Positions 17,285 to 26,043 of a DNA stretch of 64,000 nucleotides are shown one piece after another. The DNA lies in the NCBI GenBank assembly GCA_049325415.1, contig JBMOLL010000064.1, forward strand, positions 8,075 to 72,074. Reading direction: 5' to 3'. The stretch is from JBMOLL01 sp049325415. GTDB lineage: Bacteria > Bacteroidota > Bacteroidia > Bacteroidales > GCA-2748055. Under the pieces are notes generated by a model. The model had not been told where the DNA came from. It searched no databases and saw only the letters and a program-made list of their open reading frames with translations. A program made the translations under genes and the position numbers. Position 1 is the stretch's first letter. Each line of letters begins with the position of its first letter.

Positions 17285-18520
17285 GTGAATTTACCGGAGA
17301 ACCGACGTACCGTTACCAAGTTCAAACTTAATGCATTGCTGGATATCACGCTGGCAATCAATGATAATCTTGCAACAGAAGAACTGATACGCCGTTATGA
17401 GAAACTGCTGACCGACGATCTGAACATCGGCAAAGTGATCCTCCTGAAATACGGTGAAAACTGGGACTGTCTCCTCAATTCAGGCTTCTCGGATAAATTT
17501 TTTAAACAGCTGAATATCAATCAGGACCTGCTGGTGTTTAAAGAGATCACTTTTATTACCTCGGAGCCTGATCGCCTGCCCGAACCCGTTGATTTTGTGA
17601 TCCCGGTTACACATAAGGATCAGCCGATTGCTTTTGTACTGATCGGCGACATTGAGGAAGAAGGGGAAGGGGTCAGCCCTATCATCAAGCACCTGAGATT
17701 TATTCAGACCCTGACCAACATCCTGACGGTAGCCATAGAGAACAAAAGGCTGTTCCAGGAAACTCTCCGGCAGGAAGCCCTGAAAAGGGAGATGGAACTG
17801 GCCAGCAAGATGCAGACCATGCTGATCCCCGAAGACTCAAGGCTGCCGTATAATGAGCATATTCATATCAAAGCCTTTTACCATCCCCATTTTGATGTGG
17901 GCGGGGATTATTTCGATGTGATCCAGCTAAGCCGGGATGAAGTCGGATTTTGCATTGCCGATGTTTCCGGGAAAGGAATATCGGCGGCCATACTGATGTC
18001 GAATTTCCAGGCAAACCTTCGGGCACTGTTCTCCGCAGAGATCCTCCTCCCCGATCTTATTACAAGGCTGAACAACAGGGTGATGGCCAGTGCAAAAGGT
18101 GAAAAATTCATTACCCTCTTCCTGGCAAAATATAATTTCCTGACCCGGGAACTGCGCTATGTGAATGCCGGTCACAATCCGCCGCTTTTATATGAAACGG
18201 AATCACGTGAACTAAAGCTTCTGAAAAGCGGTACTGTCGGAATGGGCATGCTCGATGATATTCCCTTTGTCAATGAAGAATCACTGGTCATGAAACAGCG
18301 CTCCAAACTATTCTGTTATACCGACGGGCTGGTGGAGGTAATCCATGAAGCCAGTGTGGAATTCGGAACAGAAAAACTGGAGATAGAACTCATGAATGAC
18401 GGGATCATTGAGGACAACATCAGCCGGATCATATCCAAACAGCACATCCTGGAGGGCAGCGCGGCGATTTTTGACGACATCACCATTCTGGGCATAGAAT
18501 TCCCCGGTCGGGAATCCTAA
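17285..18520 (+). CDS. GAF-like sensor/SpoIIE-type PP2C phosphatase
   Basis: A 411-residue cytosolic protein with a GAF-like N-terminal domain (about 12-150) joined by a short helix to a SpoIIE/RsbU phosphatase domain (about 195-408). Metal-binding aspartates are visible in GGDYFD, IADVSGKG, YTDGLVE and FDDITILGIEF. RsbU-type enzymes dephosphorylate anti-anti-sigma factors, but no STAS or HPK-like partner lies nearby. Translation starts at GTG 17285, 39 nt after efp; no better ATG is in frame nearby. Its stop overlaps the convergent ligase gene by 4 nt. Confidence 0.9.
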   Translation: MNLPENRRTVTKFKLNALLDITLAINDNLATEELIRRYEKLLTDDLNIGKVILLKYGENWDCLLNSGFSDKFFKQLNINQDLLVFKEITFITSEPDRLPEPVDFVIPVTHKDQPIAFVLIGDIEEEGEGVSPIIKHLRFIQTLTNILTVAIENKRLFQETLRQEALKREMELASKMQTMLIPEDSRLPYNEHIHIKAFYHPHFDVGGDYFDVIQLSRDEVGFCIADVSGKGISAAILMSNFQANLRALFSAEILLPDLITRLNNRVMASAKGEKFITLFLAKYNFLTRELRYVNAGHNPPLLYETESRELKLLKSGTVGMGMLDDIPFVNEESLVMKQRSKLFCYTDGLVEVIHEASVEFGTEKLEIELMNDGIIEDNISRIISKQHILEGSAAIFDDITILGIEFPGRES

Positions 18521-20001
18521 GCTGTTTCTGAGGCTTTTTCGCCGTCAGGAAGAGCCTCTTCCTGTTCCCTGTGATAAACATCCATCGCCACGAGCATGGC
18601 CGTAAATCCCCAGAATAAAGCGGAGGCCTTATCGGTGTCGAGAAAATTGTTCAGGATCCCGTGCACGTAATAGGTTACCAGGCCGACGAGTACAGCGAGG
18701 GAAAAGATTCTGACCGAGCGGGATTTTGCGGTAAAGCGAACCCTGATCCCCGCCACAACCGTTGTAACCACAATGAAAATAATCGCAAGTATTCCCGGAA
18801 CCCCCATTTCCGCGAGAGGTCCGAGATACTCACTGTGCGCGGTTCCCAGTGTTCCGAAATCGGTACTGATGGCCGTGCGTTCGTACGACCGCTGGAAGCG
18901 CCCGTATTCAAACTGGTAGGTACCGGGGCCGAAGCCGAAGACCGGACGTTCCTTCCACATCCTTAGAGCACAGCTCCAGCGATTGATACGTTCCAGGTTG
19001 GATTCATCGGTCGACACGTTCGTCATGGACTGCACATGCTCGGCAATGTCACCGGATGACCGTTGCCTGTTCTGCTCCAGGTCCATTATCACCTGAGAAC
19101 GGTACATAAAAAACAGGCCGAGAAGGACCAGACCGGAGATCGCAAGAAATTCAAAACGGATCTTCAGCCAGATAATAAGCCAGACGGCGACAGCCACAAT
19201 TATGCTCAGCCATGCAGCACGGGTATAGGAGAATATGGTCGCCATAACGAAAAAGGCGATGAGGAGGATCATCAGGAAACGATTGTTGAAATCGCTTTTC
19301 CGGATCAGCAGGAAAAGACCTGTAAGCACCGGGATAAGGAAAGCTAGGGTGGCGCCATAGGAAGTATGGTCCTTGTAAAAAGGCTGCATCACGCTGTGTG
19401 CCATCATCTGGCTGTTCAGACCGTAGCCGGCATGCCTGATCAGTGCATAAACGATCACGATGGAAAAAGAAATGACATACAGCCAGATATAGGTGCGCAT
19501 CTTTTTCGCCTCTTTAAACATCTGGGCCGGCAGGAGATAAAACCCTACAATAAACCAGAATTTAGAAAGAAAGTATTTGAACGAAACTACAGGGTCACTG
19601 CTCGTAATGGACGTAACCAGGATCCAGGCCAGGTAAAAATATACGGCAAGCGTCACGGGATGACGGAGAAGCTTCAGATCAATAAAATTGCCCTTCAGAA
19701 AGCGCAGGATGAAAATAAGCAGGATAAGGGCCAGAACCGGTTCCGTCGGAAGGTTCATGTCGATCGGCAGACCCTGTACAATCCGGCTGAGCGGGATGGA
19801 GAGCGGCACCAGCAGCACCACGCCCAAAACCAGCCGGTCAAGCGAAAAAAAGGCAAGTATCAGGACCAGGGCAAAGACCGGCAACAGGGGGAGATAAAAC
19901 ACCTCGAGCGCCAGCAGAATGGCATTCAGTGCCACAAAGGCAAGGGCTGCAAGCCAGATCCATCCCTTTTCTTCCCTGAGCCTGGAAAGCAATTGCATCA
20001 C
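18517..20001 (-). CDS. O-antigen ligase/polymerase-like membrane protein
   Basis: A 494-residue polytopic protein with about eleven hydrophobic helices. A large loop around residues 300-390 carries the Wzy_C/WaaL pattern (NRWSCALRMWKERPVFGFGPGTY and TAHSEYLGPLAEMGVPG, with the key His). Such proteins join or polymerise polysaccharide repeats on the periplasmic face of the inner membrane. Its ATG overlaps the stop of the upstream chain-length-type gene by 4 nt, so the two are translationally coupled. Ligase and polymerase cannot be told apart from this sequence. Confidence 0.86.
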   Translation of the reverse strand: MMQLLSRLREEKGWIWLAALAFVALNAILLALEVFYLPLLPVFALVLILAFFSLDRLVLGVVLLVPLSIPLSRIVQGLPIDMNLPTEPVLALILLIFILRFLKGNFIDLKLLRHPVTLAVYFYLAWILVTSITSSDPVVSFKYFLSKFWFIVGFYLLPAQMFKEAKKMRTYIWLYVISFSIVIVYALIRHAGYGLNSQMMAHSVMQPFYKDHTSYGATLAFLIPVLTGLFLLIRKSDFNNRFLMILLIAFFVMATIFSYTRAAWLSIIVAVAVWLIIWLKIRFEFLAISGLVLLGLFFMYRSQVIMDLEQNRQRSSGDIAEHVQSMTNVSTDESNLERINRWSCALRMWKERPVFGFGPGTYQFEYGRFQRSYERTAISTDFGTLGTAHSEYLGPLAEMGVPGILAIIFIVVTTVVAGIRVRFTAKSRSVRIFSLAVLVGLVTYYVHGILNNFLDTDKASALFWGFTAMLVAMDVYHREQEEALPDGEKASETA

Positions 20002-20984
20002 TCCTCCTCTTTTATCGCAAGGCGTTCTTTAAGACTGTCGGATATGATCAGCAGGATGAGGGTGAGCAGAAAGGCTCCGGCAGTCGACATCATTACGATG
20101 ATGGACTTCTTCGGATAAGCCTTTTTCTCTGAAGGATAGGCCTGATCCACAATAAATTTGTAGGAAAGGTTCTGCTCGGATTCTACTCTGGCTTCCTGGT
20201 AGCGCTGCCGCAGGTCGGTCAGACGCTCGGTCTCAAACTCCAGCCGGTCGGCCAGGGCCATGTAGGTACCTCCATACTGCGACAGGACCTTCACTGTCCG
20301 GGCCAGTACATCCGAAGAAGAGCCCATGTTCCCCGAGTCAAAGTTCTTTGCGAGCTTATTTCCCAGCATCTGAACGGTATCCTGGATCTTATGCAGATTC
20401 TGTTCCGCATCCAGGTATTCCTTTTCCACCAGTTCGAAGGCTGCTACAGAACGGGAACGCTTCATTTCATTGTACACCGTATCGACAAGAGCGGCAATGT
20501 CATTGGCAATATCTGCAGCATACTGCGGATCCTTATCCATGACCTCGATTTCCACCGACATGTACTCGGTGCGCCTTGCACTGATATTCGACCGGTATTC
20601 CGCACTGAGCTGGGTATAGGGAAAGCGCGACTGCGGATCAATTTCATAGTGCTCCATCAGTTTGTACTTCTCAATAATCCGGCTCCGGATCCTCTCCGAA
20701 CCCAGGATTTGCAACAGCTGTTCCGCCTGCTGCTCCTCCCCAAAGCCATACACACTTTGACGGCCCTGGTAATTCGCCGACAGCAGCGACTTGGATACGC
20801 TGGCATCGGTAACCGGGAACATAATCACGGAGGATTTGAACTTCGGCGTGATCTGAAATGAAATAATGATGGAAGTAACAGCTGCCAAAACGCTTACAAT
20901 GATCAGAATAAACTTTTTATTCCACATGTAGATCAGCAGATCTGCCGAGCTGAAATTGTAGCTTTCTTTTACTTTCTTGCCCAT
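19998..20984 (-). CDS. Wzz-type polysaccharide chain-length/co-polymerase protein
   Basis: A 328-residue inner-membrane protein with two membrane helices (about 27-48 and 296-318) flanking a periplasmic region with long coiled segments (about 165-265). The N-terminal SADLLIYMWNKKFILIIVSV and the pre-TM2 DQAYPSEKKAYPKKSIIV match the Wzz/PCP family. The cytoplasmic tail is short and there is no tyrosine-kinase domain. It lies 11 nt after tyrS and overlaps the ligase-like gene. Together they imply a surface-polysaccharide function. Confidence 0.87.
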   Translation of the reverse strand: MGKKVKESYNFSSADLLIYMWNKKFILIIVSVLAAVTSIIISFQITPKFKSSVIMFPVTDASVSKSLLSANYQGRQSVYGFGEEQQAEQLLQILGSERIRSRIIEKYKLMEHYEIDPQSRFPYTQLSAEYRSNISARRTEYMSVEIEVMDKDPQYAADIANDIAALVDTVYNEMKRSRSVAAFELVEKEYLDAEQNLHKIQDTVQMLGNKLAKNFDSGNMGSSSDVLARTVKVLSQYGGTYMALADRLEFETERLTDLRQRYQEARVESEQNLSYKFIVDQAYPSEKKAYPKKSIIVMMSTAGAFLLTLILLIISDSLKERLAIKEEE

Positions 20985-20995
20985 TTGTTTACTTT

Positions 20996-22282
20996 TTATT
21001 CTGTTACCCTGATGAGGAAATAGTTCTTTTTACCTTTCTGTATAAGGATGTACTTTCCGCTGATCAGGTCATCGGAGGTAACCACCCTTTCCGGGTCTGT
21101 GATTTTTTCTTTATTCATGCTTACCCCGCCTGCGATGATCAGTCTTCTCAGCTCTCCCTTCGATGAAAAGACCCGGGTCTCCTCCGCAAGCAGCGACAGG
21201 ATATTCATCCGGAAATCCGAACCCGAGATCTCAAAGGTGGGGACGCCCTCAAAAACCGAAAGGAACAACTCTTCGGACAGGCGTTTCAGGGTTTCGGTGG
21301 TACCCTGACCAAAAAGGATCTCCGAGGCTTCAACGGCCTGTTCCAGATCTTTTTCCGAATGCACCATGACGGTCAGTTCCCTGGCCAGTCTCTTCTGAAG
21401 CACCCTGAGGTGGGGTGCCTCTGCATGTTCCTTTTCCAGTCCGGCAATGTCGCCGGAAGAAAGCATTGTAAAAATACGGATATATTTTGCGGCATCCTCA
21501 TCGGACACATTCAGCCAGAACTGATAAAATTTATAGGGAGAGGTTCTTGCCGGGTCCAGCCACACATTTCCCTCTTCCGTTTTTCCGAATTTTCCGCCAT
21601 CCGCCTTGGTAATCAGGGGGCAGGTCAGGGCAAAGGCTTCGCTTCCCCCGATCCTGCGGATCAATTCAGTACCGGTTGTGATATTTCCCCACTGATCGGA
21701 ACCTCCCATCTGCAATTTGCAGCCGTAGCGCCGGTAAAGCTCCAGAAAATCGTAGCCCTGAACCAGCTGGTAAGTAAATTCCGTAAACGACATCCCGGCG
21801 CCTTCACCCGACAGGCGCTTCTTCACCGAGTCTTTCGCCATCATGTAATTAACGGTGATGTGTTTGCCGATATCCCGGATAAAGCCCAGAAAGCTGTAGT
21901 CCTTCATCCAGTCGTAATTGTTTACCATTTCGGCCCTGTTGGGGATATCGCTGTCAAAATCCAGGAAGCGGCTGATCTGTTTACGAAGGCATTCCTGGTT
22001 GTGACGAAGTGTTGCTTCATCGAGCAGATTTCGTTCCTGTGATCTGCCGCTTGGATCCCCGATCATTCCTGTAGCCCCGCCGACCAGTGCGATCGGCCGG
22101 TGTCCGGCATTCTGCAGATGTTTCAGCATCATAACACTCACCAGGTGACCAATATGAAGGGAATCGGCTGTCGGATCAATCCCAACGTATGCCGAAACCA
22201 TTTCTTTTTCCATTAATTCTTCAGTTCCAGGCATGATATCATAGATCATGCCCCTCCATTTTAATTCTTCAACAAAATTCAT
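20996..22282 (-). CDS. tyrS: Tyrosyl-tRNA synthetase
   Basis: Charges tRNA-Tyr. From the ATG at 22282 the protein is 428 residues, the usual TyrS length; the frame extends 12 codons further but MNFVEELKWRGMIYD is the typical N-terminus. HIGH is at residues 43-46 (SLHIGHLVS). The KMSKS-equivalent reads KFGKTEEGN near residue 230. The YDFLELYRRYGCKLQMGGSDQWGN segment forms the tyrosine pocket. The S4 RNA-binding domain occupies the last 65 residues. It lies 25 nt downstream of cvpA on the same strand. Confidence 0.97.
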   Translation of the reverse strand: MNFVEELKWRGMIYDIMPGTEELMEKEMVSAYVGIDPTADSLHIGHLVSVMMLKHLQNAGHRPIALVGGATGMIGDPSGRSQERNLLDEATLRHNQECLRKQISRFLDFDSDIPNRAEMVNNYDWMKDYSFLGFIRDIGKHITVNYMMAKDSVKKRLSGEGAGMSFTEFTYQLVQGYDFLELYRRYGCKLQMGGSDQWGNITTGTELIRRIGGSEAFALTCPLITKADGGKFGKTEEGNVWLDPARTSPYKFYQFWLNVSDEDAAKYIRIFTMLSSGDIAGLEKEHAEAPHLRVLQKRLARELTVMVHSEKDLEQAVEASEILFGQGTTETLKRLSEELFLSVFEGVPTFEISGSDFRMNILSLLAEETRVFSSKGELRRLIIAGGVSMNKEKITDPERVVTSDDLISGKYILIQKGKKNYFLIRVTE

Positions 22283-22307
22283 AATGCCAAAACAAAATAT
22301 TTTAAGT

Positions 22308-22853
22308 TCATACTTCATCCCCGCTTTCAGCCGGTTCAGGATCCGCTTTACCGGGTAGAAATTTCCTGAACTCGTCGCGCTTCAGATAGGGAAATACTGC
22401 CGGCGCAAAAGCAGTCAGGGGCCGGAAAAGCAGCGATCCCTCCATTTTTTCTTCGGAGATAAACTGCCTTTGTTGATTGACTGCATTTATAGGCTGCAGG
22501 ATAATACTTACCACAAAAGCCGTAACGAGCACCCCAAAAACCATTCCCGCGAGCCGGTTAATAAAAGAAAGAGCGATGGCCTTCAGCAGTTTATCAACCA
22601 GAAACCCGATGAGATGCACGACCAGTACAATGGCAACAAAGGTAGTGGCAAAAGCAATCAGGTTCAGGTACTGGGGTTGTATTTCAAACAGCCTGCTCAG
22701 TAACTGGCCTGCCGCATCGCGAAAACGCATGGCGCCCAGGATGCCCAGGATCAGGGCAAGCAGACTGGCCAGCATATAGACCAGACCTTTTGTAAAACCC
22801 CGGTAAAGGGCAAACAATAAAGGAATGACAAGGATCAGATCAAGTACATTCAT
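22308..22853 (-). CDS. CvpA-family inner-membrane protein
   Basis: A 181-residue membrane protein with about four helices and the family opening MNVLDLILVIPLLFALYRGFTKGLV, followed by RLAGMVFGVLVTAFVVSII. CvpA homologues affect colicin V export and envelope stress tolerance; the mechanism is unclear. The ATG at 22853 fits the family better than an upstream GTG at 22874. It is the first gene of the minus-strand cvpA-tyrS-wzz-ligase run. Confidence 0.88.
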   Translation of the reverse strand: MNVLDLILVIPLLFALYRGFTKGLVYMLASLLALILGILGAMRFRDAAGQLLSRLFEIQPQYLNLIAFATTFVAIVLVVHLIGFLVDKLLKAIALSFINRLAGMVFGVLVTAFVVSIILQPINAVNQQRQFISEEKMEGSLLFRPLTAFAPAVFPYLKRDEFRKFLPGKADPEPAESGDEV

Positions 22854-23114
22854 CAGCAGCAGTTGAAACAGCACAAAATAAGTTATTTATTTTCATTTTT
22901 TCTCTCCCGACCGATGAAAACCCGCCTTGCCTGTCATTTCCCCGGTGCATGCTGACCCTGACCGGAGAATACTTTATTGTGGCCAACCTGCAGGGCAGGA
23001 GCCTCCGTGTAAGCGTTACCGGTTGAAAGCCCCTTCGTTCATCCGGAAAGACGACAAAGCAATCGCTATGAAATACCTGGCGGCGCGCCCTGACGCCATC
23101 GTCTTTTTGGAGTC
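22854..23114. other. Gene-poor spacer
   Basis: No convincing gene. A short plus-strand open stretch around 22960-23028 ends in a stop and could encode the tail of a lost exported protein, but the 20 or so residues are too few to assign. It should also hold the cvpA promoter; I cannot place it confidently. Confidence 0.3.
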
Positions 23115-23142
23115 AAAAAAAATGCTGTCCTTTTGAGACAGC
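23115..23142 (-). terminator. Intrinsic terminator after the outer-membrane protein gene
   Basis: Minus strand: GCTGTC, 7-nt loop, GACAGC, then a two-base gap and eight T residues (plus-strand A run 23115-23122). It lies 28 nt downstream of the stop at 23170. Confidence 0.85.
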
Positions 23143-23169
23143 TCTATGAATGAATCCTGAGGGCACTCG

Positions 23170-23634
23170 TCAGTAATACCATGCCTGGTAATTCCTTCGC
23201 CCGAACACGAGTCGAAGGGAAAGCGCCACGTTAAAGGTCACATCGGAATTCGGTGCATTACAGAAGTTCCACTCCGGTCTCCAGTCAAGTCCGGCCTGGA
23301 TGGGTCCGAATAAAAGGTAGGCACCCAGATCGGCGGCAAGGCTGGAAAAAACCTCATCATAATAATCATTATAGCCGATACCTGCGCCGAGTCCGCCATA
23401 AAAAGCAAAATCTTCCCCGGCAATAAAATTGACCAGTTTGAGTCCTGTGAATTTCCATGAAGAATTGGCAAAGCCGAGGTCAAATTCCTTTTTCCCCAGC
23501 TTCTGGTAGGAAAACTCGAGCCCTCCGTAGGCGTTTCCGTCAATGCCGAACAGCCCCCGGCCGCCGATCCCTACCTGGGCTTCCATGGGCAAAAATATCA
23601 TCGTTGCAAGCAGAATAATTATAATCCGTTTCAT
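23170..23634 (-). CDS. Small outer-membrane beta-barrel-like protein
   Basis: A 154-residue exported protein of unknown function. From the ATG at 23634 it has a signal peptide (MKRIIIILLATMIFLPMEAQ). The mature part is Gly/aromatic-rich with alternating strands (YGGLEFSYQKLG, AFYGGLGAGIGYNDYY, GAYLLFGPIQAGLDWRPEW) and ends in a tyrosine-aromatic C-terminus, as in outer-membrane barrels. A frame extension to 23691 is ignored because it precedes the signal. A strong terminator follows. Confidence 0.75.
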   Translation of the reverse strand: MKRIIIILLATMIFLPMEAQVGIGGRGLFGIDGNAYGGLEFSYQKLGKKEFDLGFANSSWKFTGLKLVNFIAGEDFAFYGGLGAGIGYNDYYDEVFSSLAADLGAYLLFGPIQAGLDWRPEWNFCNAPNSDVTFNVALSLRLVFGRRNYQAWYY

Positions 23635-23687
23635 TACACTATAGTTTTTCGTTTGGCAGGACAAAATCCAATTTTCATGCCAAAAAA

Positions 23688-24161
23688 TCACAGTTCTTTC
23701 AACAACCAGATATCGCAGGAAAAATGTCCGGTGTCACCCATTCTTTTATTGACCTGCCTGAATCCCGCCTTATCGTACATGATCCGGGCCGTGTCCATAC
23801 CGGGAAGGGTTTCGAGATAACAGGCCGAGAAACCGTTTTCCTTTGCAAAAGACAGGCAGGCTTCCAGCAGCTGTTTTCCATAACCCTGGCCACGGCAGTC
23901 CTTCAGCAGATACATTTTCTGAAGCTCGCATACATCCTCCGGGCCGCCTTCAAGAGGAAGGACGCCGCACCCGCCGCAGATCCTGCCGTCGGCTTCCACG
24001 ACAAAATAAACTCCTTTTTCCCGGTCATAGGTCTCATACATGTGATCAAGAGACGGATCCTGCAGAGCAGTTCCTTCGGCAGGAGCAGCAAACTCCCCGA
24101 GTACCGACCTGATCAGCAGCGAGAGGGCAGGATTATCCTTAAGTTCGATTTTTCTGATCAT
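23688..24161 (-). CDS. GNAT-family N-acetyltransferase
   Basis: A 157-residue acetyltransferase. The acetyl-CoA binding motif A is visible as LQKMYLLKDCRGQGYGKQLLEACL (split around residues 87-110, with RGQGYG), followed by ACYLETLPGMDTARIMYDKAGFRQV, typical of motif B. Substrate unknown. The gene sits on the minus strand just upstream of the outer-membrane protein gene. Confidence 0.88.
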   Translation of the reverse strand: MIRKIELKDNPALSLLIRSVLGEFAAPAEGTALQDPSLDHMYETYDREKGVYFVVEADGRICGGCGVLPLEGGPEDVCELQKMYLLKDCRGQGYGKQLLEACLSFAKENGFSACYLETLPGMDTARIMYDKAGFRQVNKRMGDTGHFSCDIWLLKEL

Positions 24162-24261
24162 GGCAATTCTTTGCCCAAATATAACATTCCTTACTGCTTC
24201 ATAAAAAACATGATCCTTTGTAAACTGAAAACTTTATTTTTACTTCCCTGTTTACCATGAA

Positions 24262-26022
24262 ATGAAACCGGGACCCACACATGGAGTAAAGGAACACGTA
24301 GCTGTTCTTTCCGACGGATGGCTCAAGGCAGCCGTTGTCGGGAGCCTGTGGGCTTCCGTTGAAATTGTTGTAGGCAGCTTTCTGCATAATATAAGGATGC
24401 CCCTGTCGGGTACCATCATGTCATTTATCAGTGTTATGCTGCTGGTCGCTTTCTCTCAGGTTTGGAAAGAACGCTGGGTACTTCTTCGCGCCGGTATCAT
24501 CTGTGCCCTGATGAAATCGGTATCTCCGAGTGCCATCATCATTGGCCCGATGATCGGAATCACCATGGAAGCCCTGCTCATTGAACTGTCGCTGCTGCTG
24601 TTGGGAAGGAACCTTCCGGGCTACCTTATCGGCGGAGCGCTGGCTGTTTCCGGTGTACTGATTCAAAAAGTGATTGCCCTGCTTATTGCCTTCGGTCTGA
24701 ATTTTGCTGTCATTTTTCATAACCTGGTGGAATATGCCTCCCGTCAGTTCTCGTTTACAGGTCTGCGCCCGGTTCACGCTCTTTTGCTTCTTATGGCGGC
24801 ATACCTCGTTAGTGGAATATGGGCGGCAAGCACCGGATACATTCTGGGGCAGAGGGCACAGAAAAATAATAGCGACAGTGCTTTTGCCCTTTTGCACAGC
24901 CCTTCAAGACGCCATCCCCTCTTTGAACAAAGCAGCACGGACACCTACAACCCCCTGCTTCTTATCGCCCATCTGCTCTCTCTGATCATTTCACTGTTTT
25001 TGATCAACCGGCAAAACTCCCTGTACCTCCTGGTCCCGGCCGTGTATATTATTCTCACCCTGATCCGTTACAGGGTGATAATCAGGCGTTTGATCCGGCC
25101 TTTTTTCTGGCTCCAGCTGATCCTTATCACCCTGCTGGCCTCGTTATTCCTCAACGGCATCAAAGAGGGTGCGGTGTTTACGCGAGAAGGCATTATTGCC
25201 GGTTTACTGATGAATCTCAGGGCGATAGTGATCTTTACCGCTTTTTCGGCCATCAGCATTGAACTGAGAAATCCGTTTATCAGAAAGGTCCTTTACGGCA
25301 GAGGTTTCGGGAAGATTTATGCGGCAGCCGGACTGGCTTTCGGTGCTTTGCCCGGCATACTCAGTGCGGCGCCAAGAGGACGTGAACTGATCCGCCGTCC
25401 CGGTGCCGTGATCACCGGAATGCTGATAGCGGGGAATGAATTATTTAATAAATTCAGGGAGGAATCCGATGAATTGGCCCCGATGATTATCCTTTCCGGG
25501 GGCATTATGCAGGGAAAATCGACCTTTGCCCGAGAACTTATTTCGCTGATCCGAAAGGAGGGAATCTCAGCGGGCGGGTTTATCTCGGATGGTTTGCAGG
25601 TTGGCGACAACCGGACCGGTTTTGACCTGTACAACATCGAAAGCAGAGAAAGAACACTTCTGGCCAGAATCCCCCCTATGCCTGAAAACTGGATCCGCTT
25701 TGGCCGTTTTGCATTTAACCCGGAAGCCTTCGATCGGGCAAACAGCGAAATAACCGCTATGCTGGAGAAAAAAACCGAACTGATCCTCCTTGATGAAATC
25801 GGTCCGCTTGAGCTTAAAAATGAGGGACTTACCCCTGGCCTGGAAGCCTTGTTAAACGAGGGGAGGACCGTGGGACTTCTGGTGGTCAGGGAAGCGCTTG
25901 CTGATAAGGTGATTAAAAAATGGAACCTCAGGAACGTAACCATGATAAATATTCGTGAGACGAATCCTGAACAGGCTGCCGGTATTATCCTGGAAAAGGT
26001 TCTGAACCAGAAACTCAAGTGA
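24262..26022 (+). CDS. Fusion of transporter-like membrane modules with a THEP1-type NTPase
   Basis: A 586-residue protein with three visible parts. Residues 20-200 have about six hydrophobic helices with the pattern GSFLHNIRMPLSG and SPSAIIIGPMIGITMEALL, resembling the substrate-binding S component of ECF vitamin transporters. Residues 230-395 have about four more helices and an RNPFIRKVLYGRGFG segment resembling the EcfT coupling protein. Residues 408-586 are a cytosolic NTPase of the THEP1/NTPase_1 family with Walker A GGIMQGKST (413-421, Lys419) and Walker B LILLDEIG (507-514). The S/T assignment is inference; the NTPase assignment is strong. It is monocistronic, and convergent with the phosphatase at 26044. 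Transported substrate unknown. Confidence 0.75.
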   Translation: MKPGPTHGVKEHVAVLSDGWLKAAVVGSLWASVEIVVGSFLHNIRMPLSGTIMSFISVMLLVAFSQVWKERWVLLRAGIICALMKSVSPSAIIIGPMIGITMEALLIELSLLLLGRNLPGYLIGGALAVSGVLIQKVIALLIAFGLNFAVIFHNLVEYASRQFSFTGLRPVHALLLLMAAYLVSGIWAASTGYILGQRAQKNNSDSAFALLHSPSRRHPLFEQSSTDTYNPLLLIAHLLSLIISLFLINRQNSLYLLVPAVYIILTLIRYRVIIRRLIRPFFWLQLILITLLASLFLNGIKEGAVFTREGIIAGLLMNLRAIVIFTAFSAISIELRNPFIRKVLYGRGFGKIYAAAGLAFGALPGILSAAPRGRELIRRPGAVITGMLIAGNELFNKFREESDELAPMIILSGGIMQGKSTFARELISLIRKEGISAGGFISDGLQVGDNRTGFDLYNIESRERTLLARIPPMPENWIRFGRFAFNPEAFDRANSEITAMLEKKTELILLDEIGPLELKNEGLTPGLEALLNEGRTVGLLVVREALADKVIKKWNLRNVTMINIRETNPEQAAGIILEKVLNQKLK

Positions 26023-26043
26023 ATCCGGTGGTTTTCTCCCCCC

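Noticed and set aside
19366..20118. 250-codon plus-strand frame opposite the ligase-like and wzz-like genes
   Set aside because: Highly charged, Lys/Gln/His-rich translation typical of the antisense of a membrane-protein gene.
21359..22042. 227-codon plus-strand frame opposite tyrS
   Set aside because: Antisense shadow of a conserved tRNA synthetase; no recognisable motif.
22927..23136. 69-codon plus-strand frame in the cvpA/outer-membrane-protein spacer
   Set aside because: Runs through the minus-strand terminator hairpin and has no recognisable features; a short sorting-domain-like tail was considered but is too short to support.
24262..26022. Reading the N-terminal region as a simple orphan permease
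   Set aside because: The NTPase domain is in frame with no stop, so a fusion is the straightforward reading.
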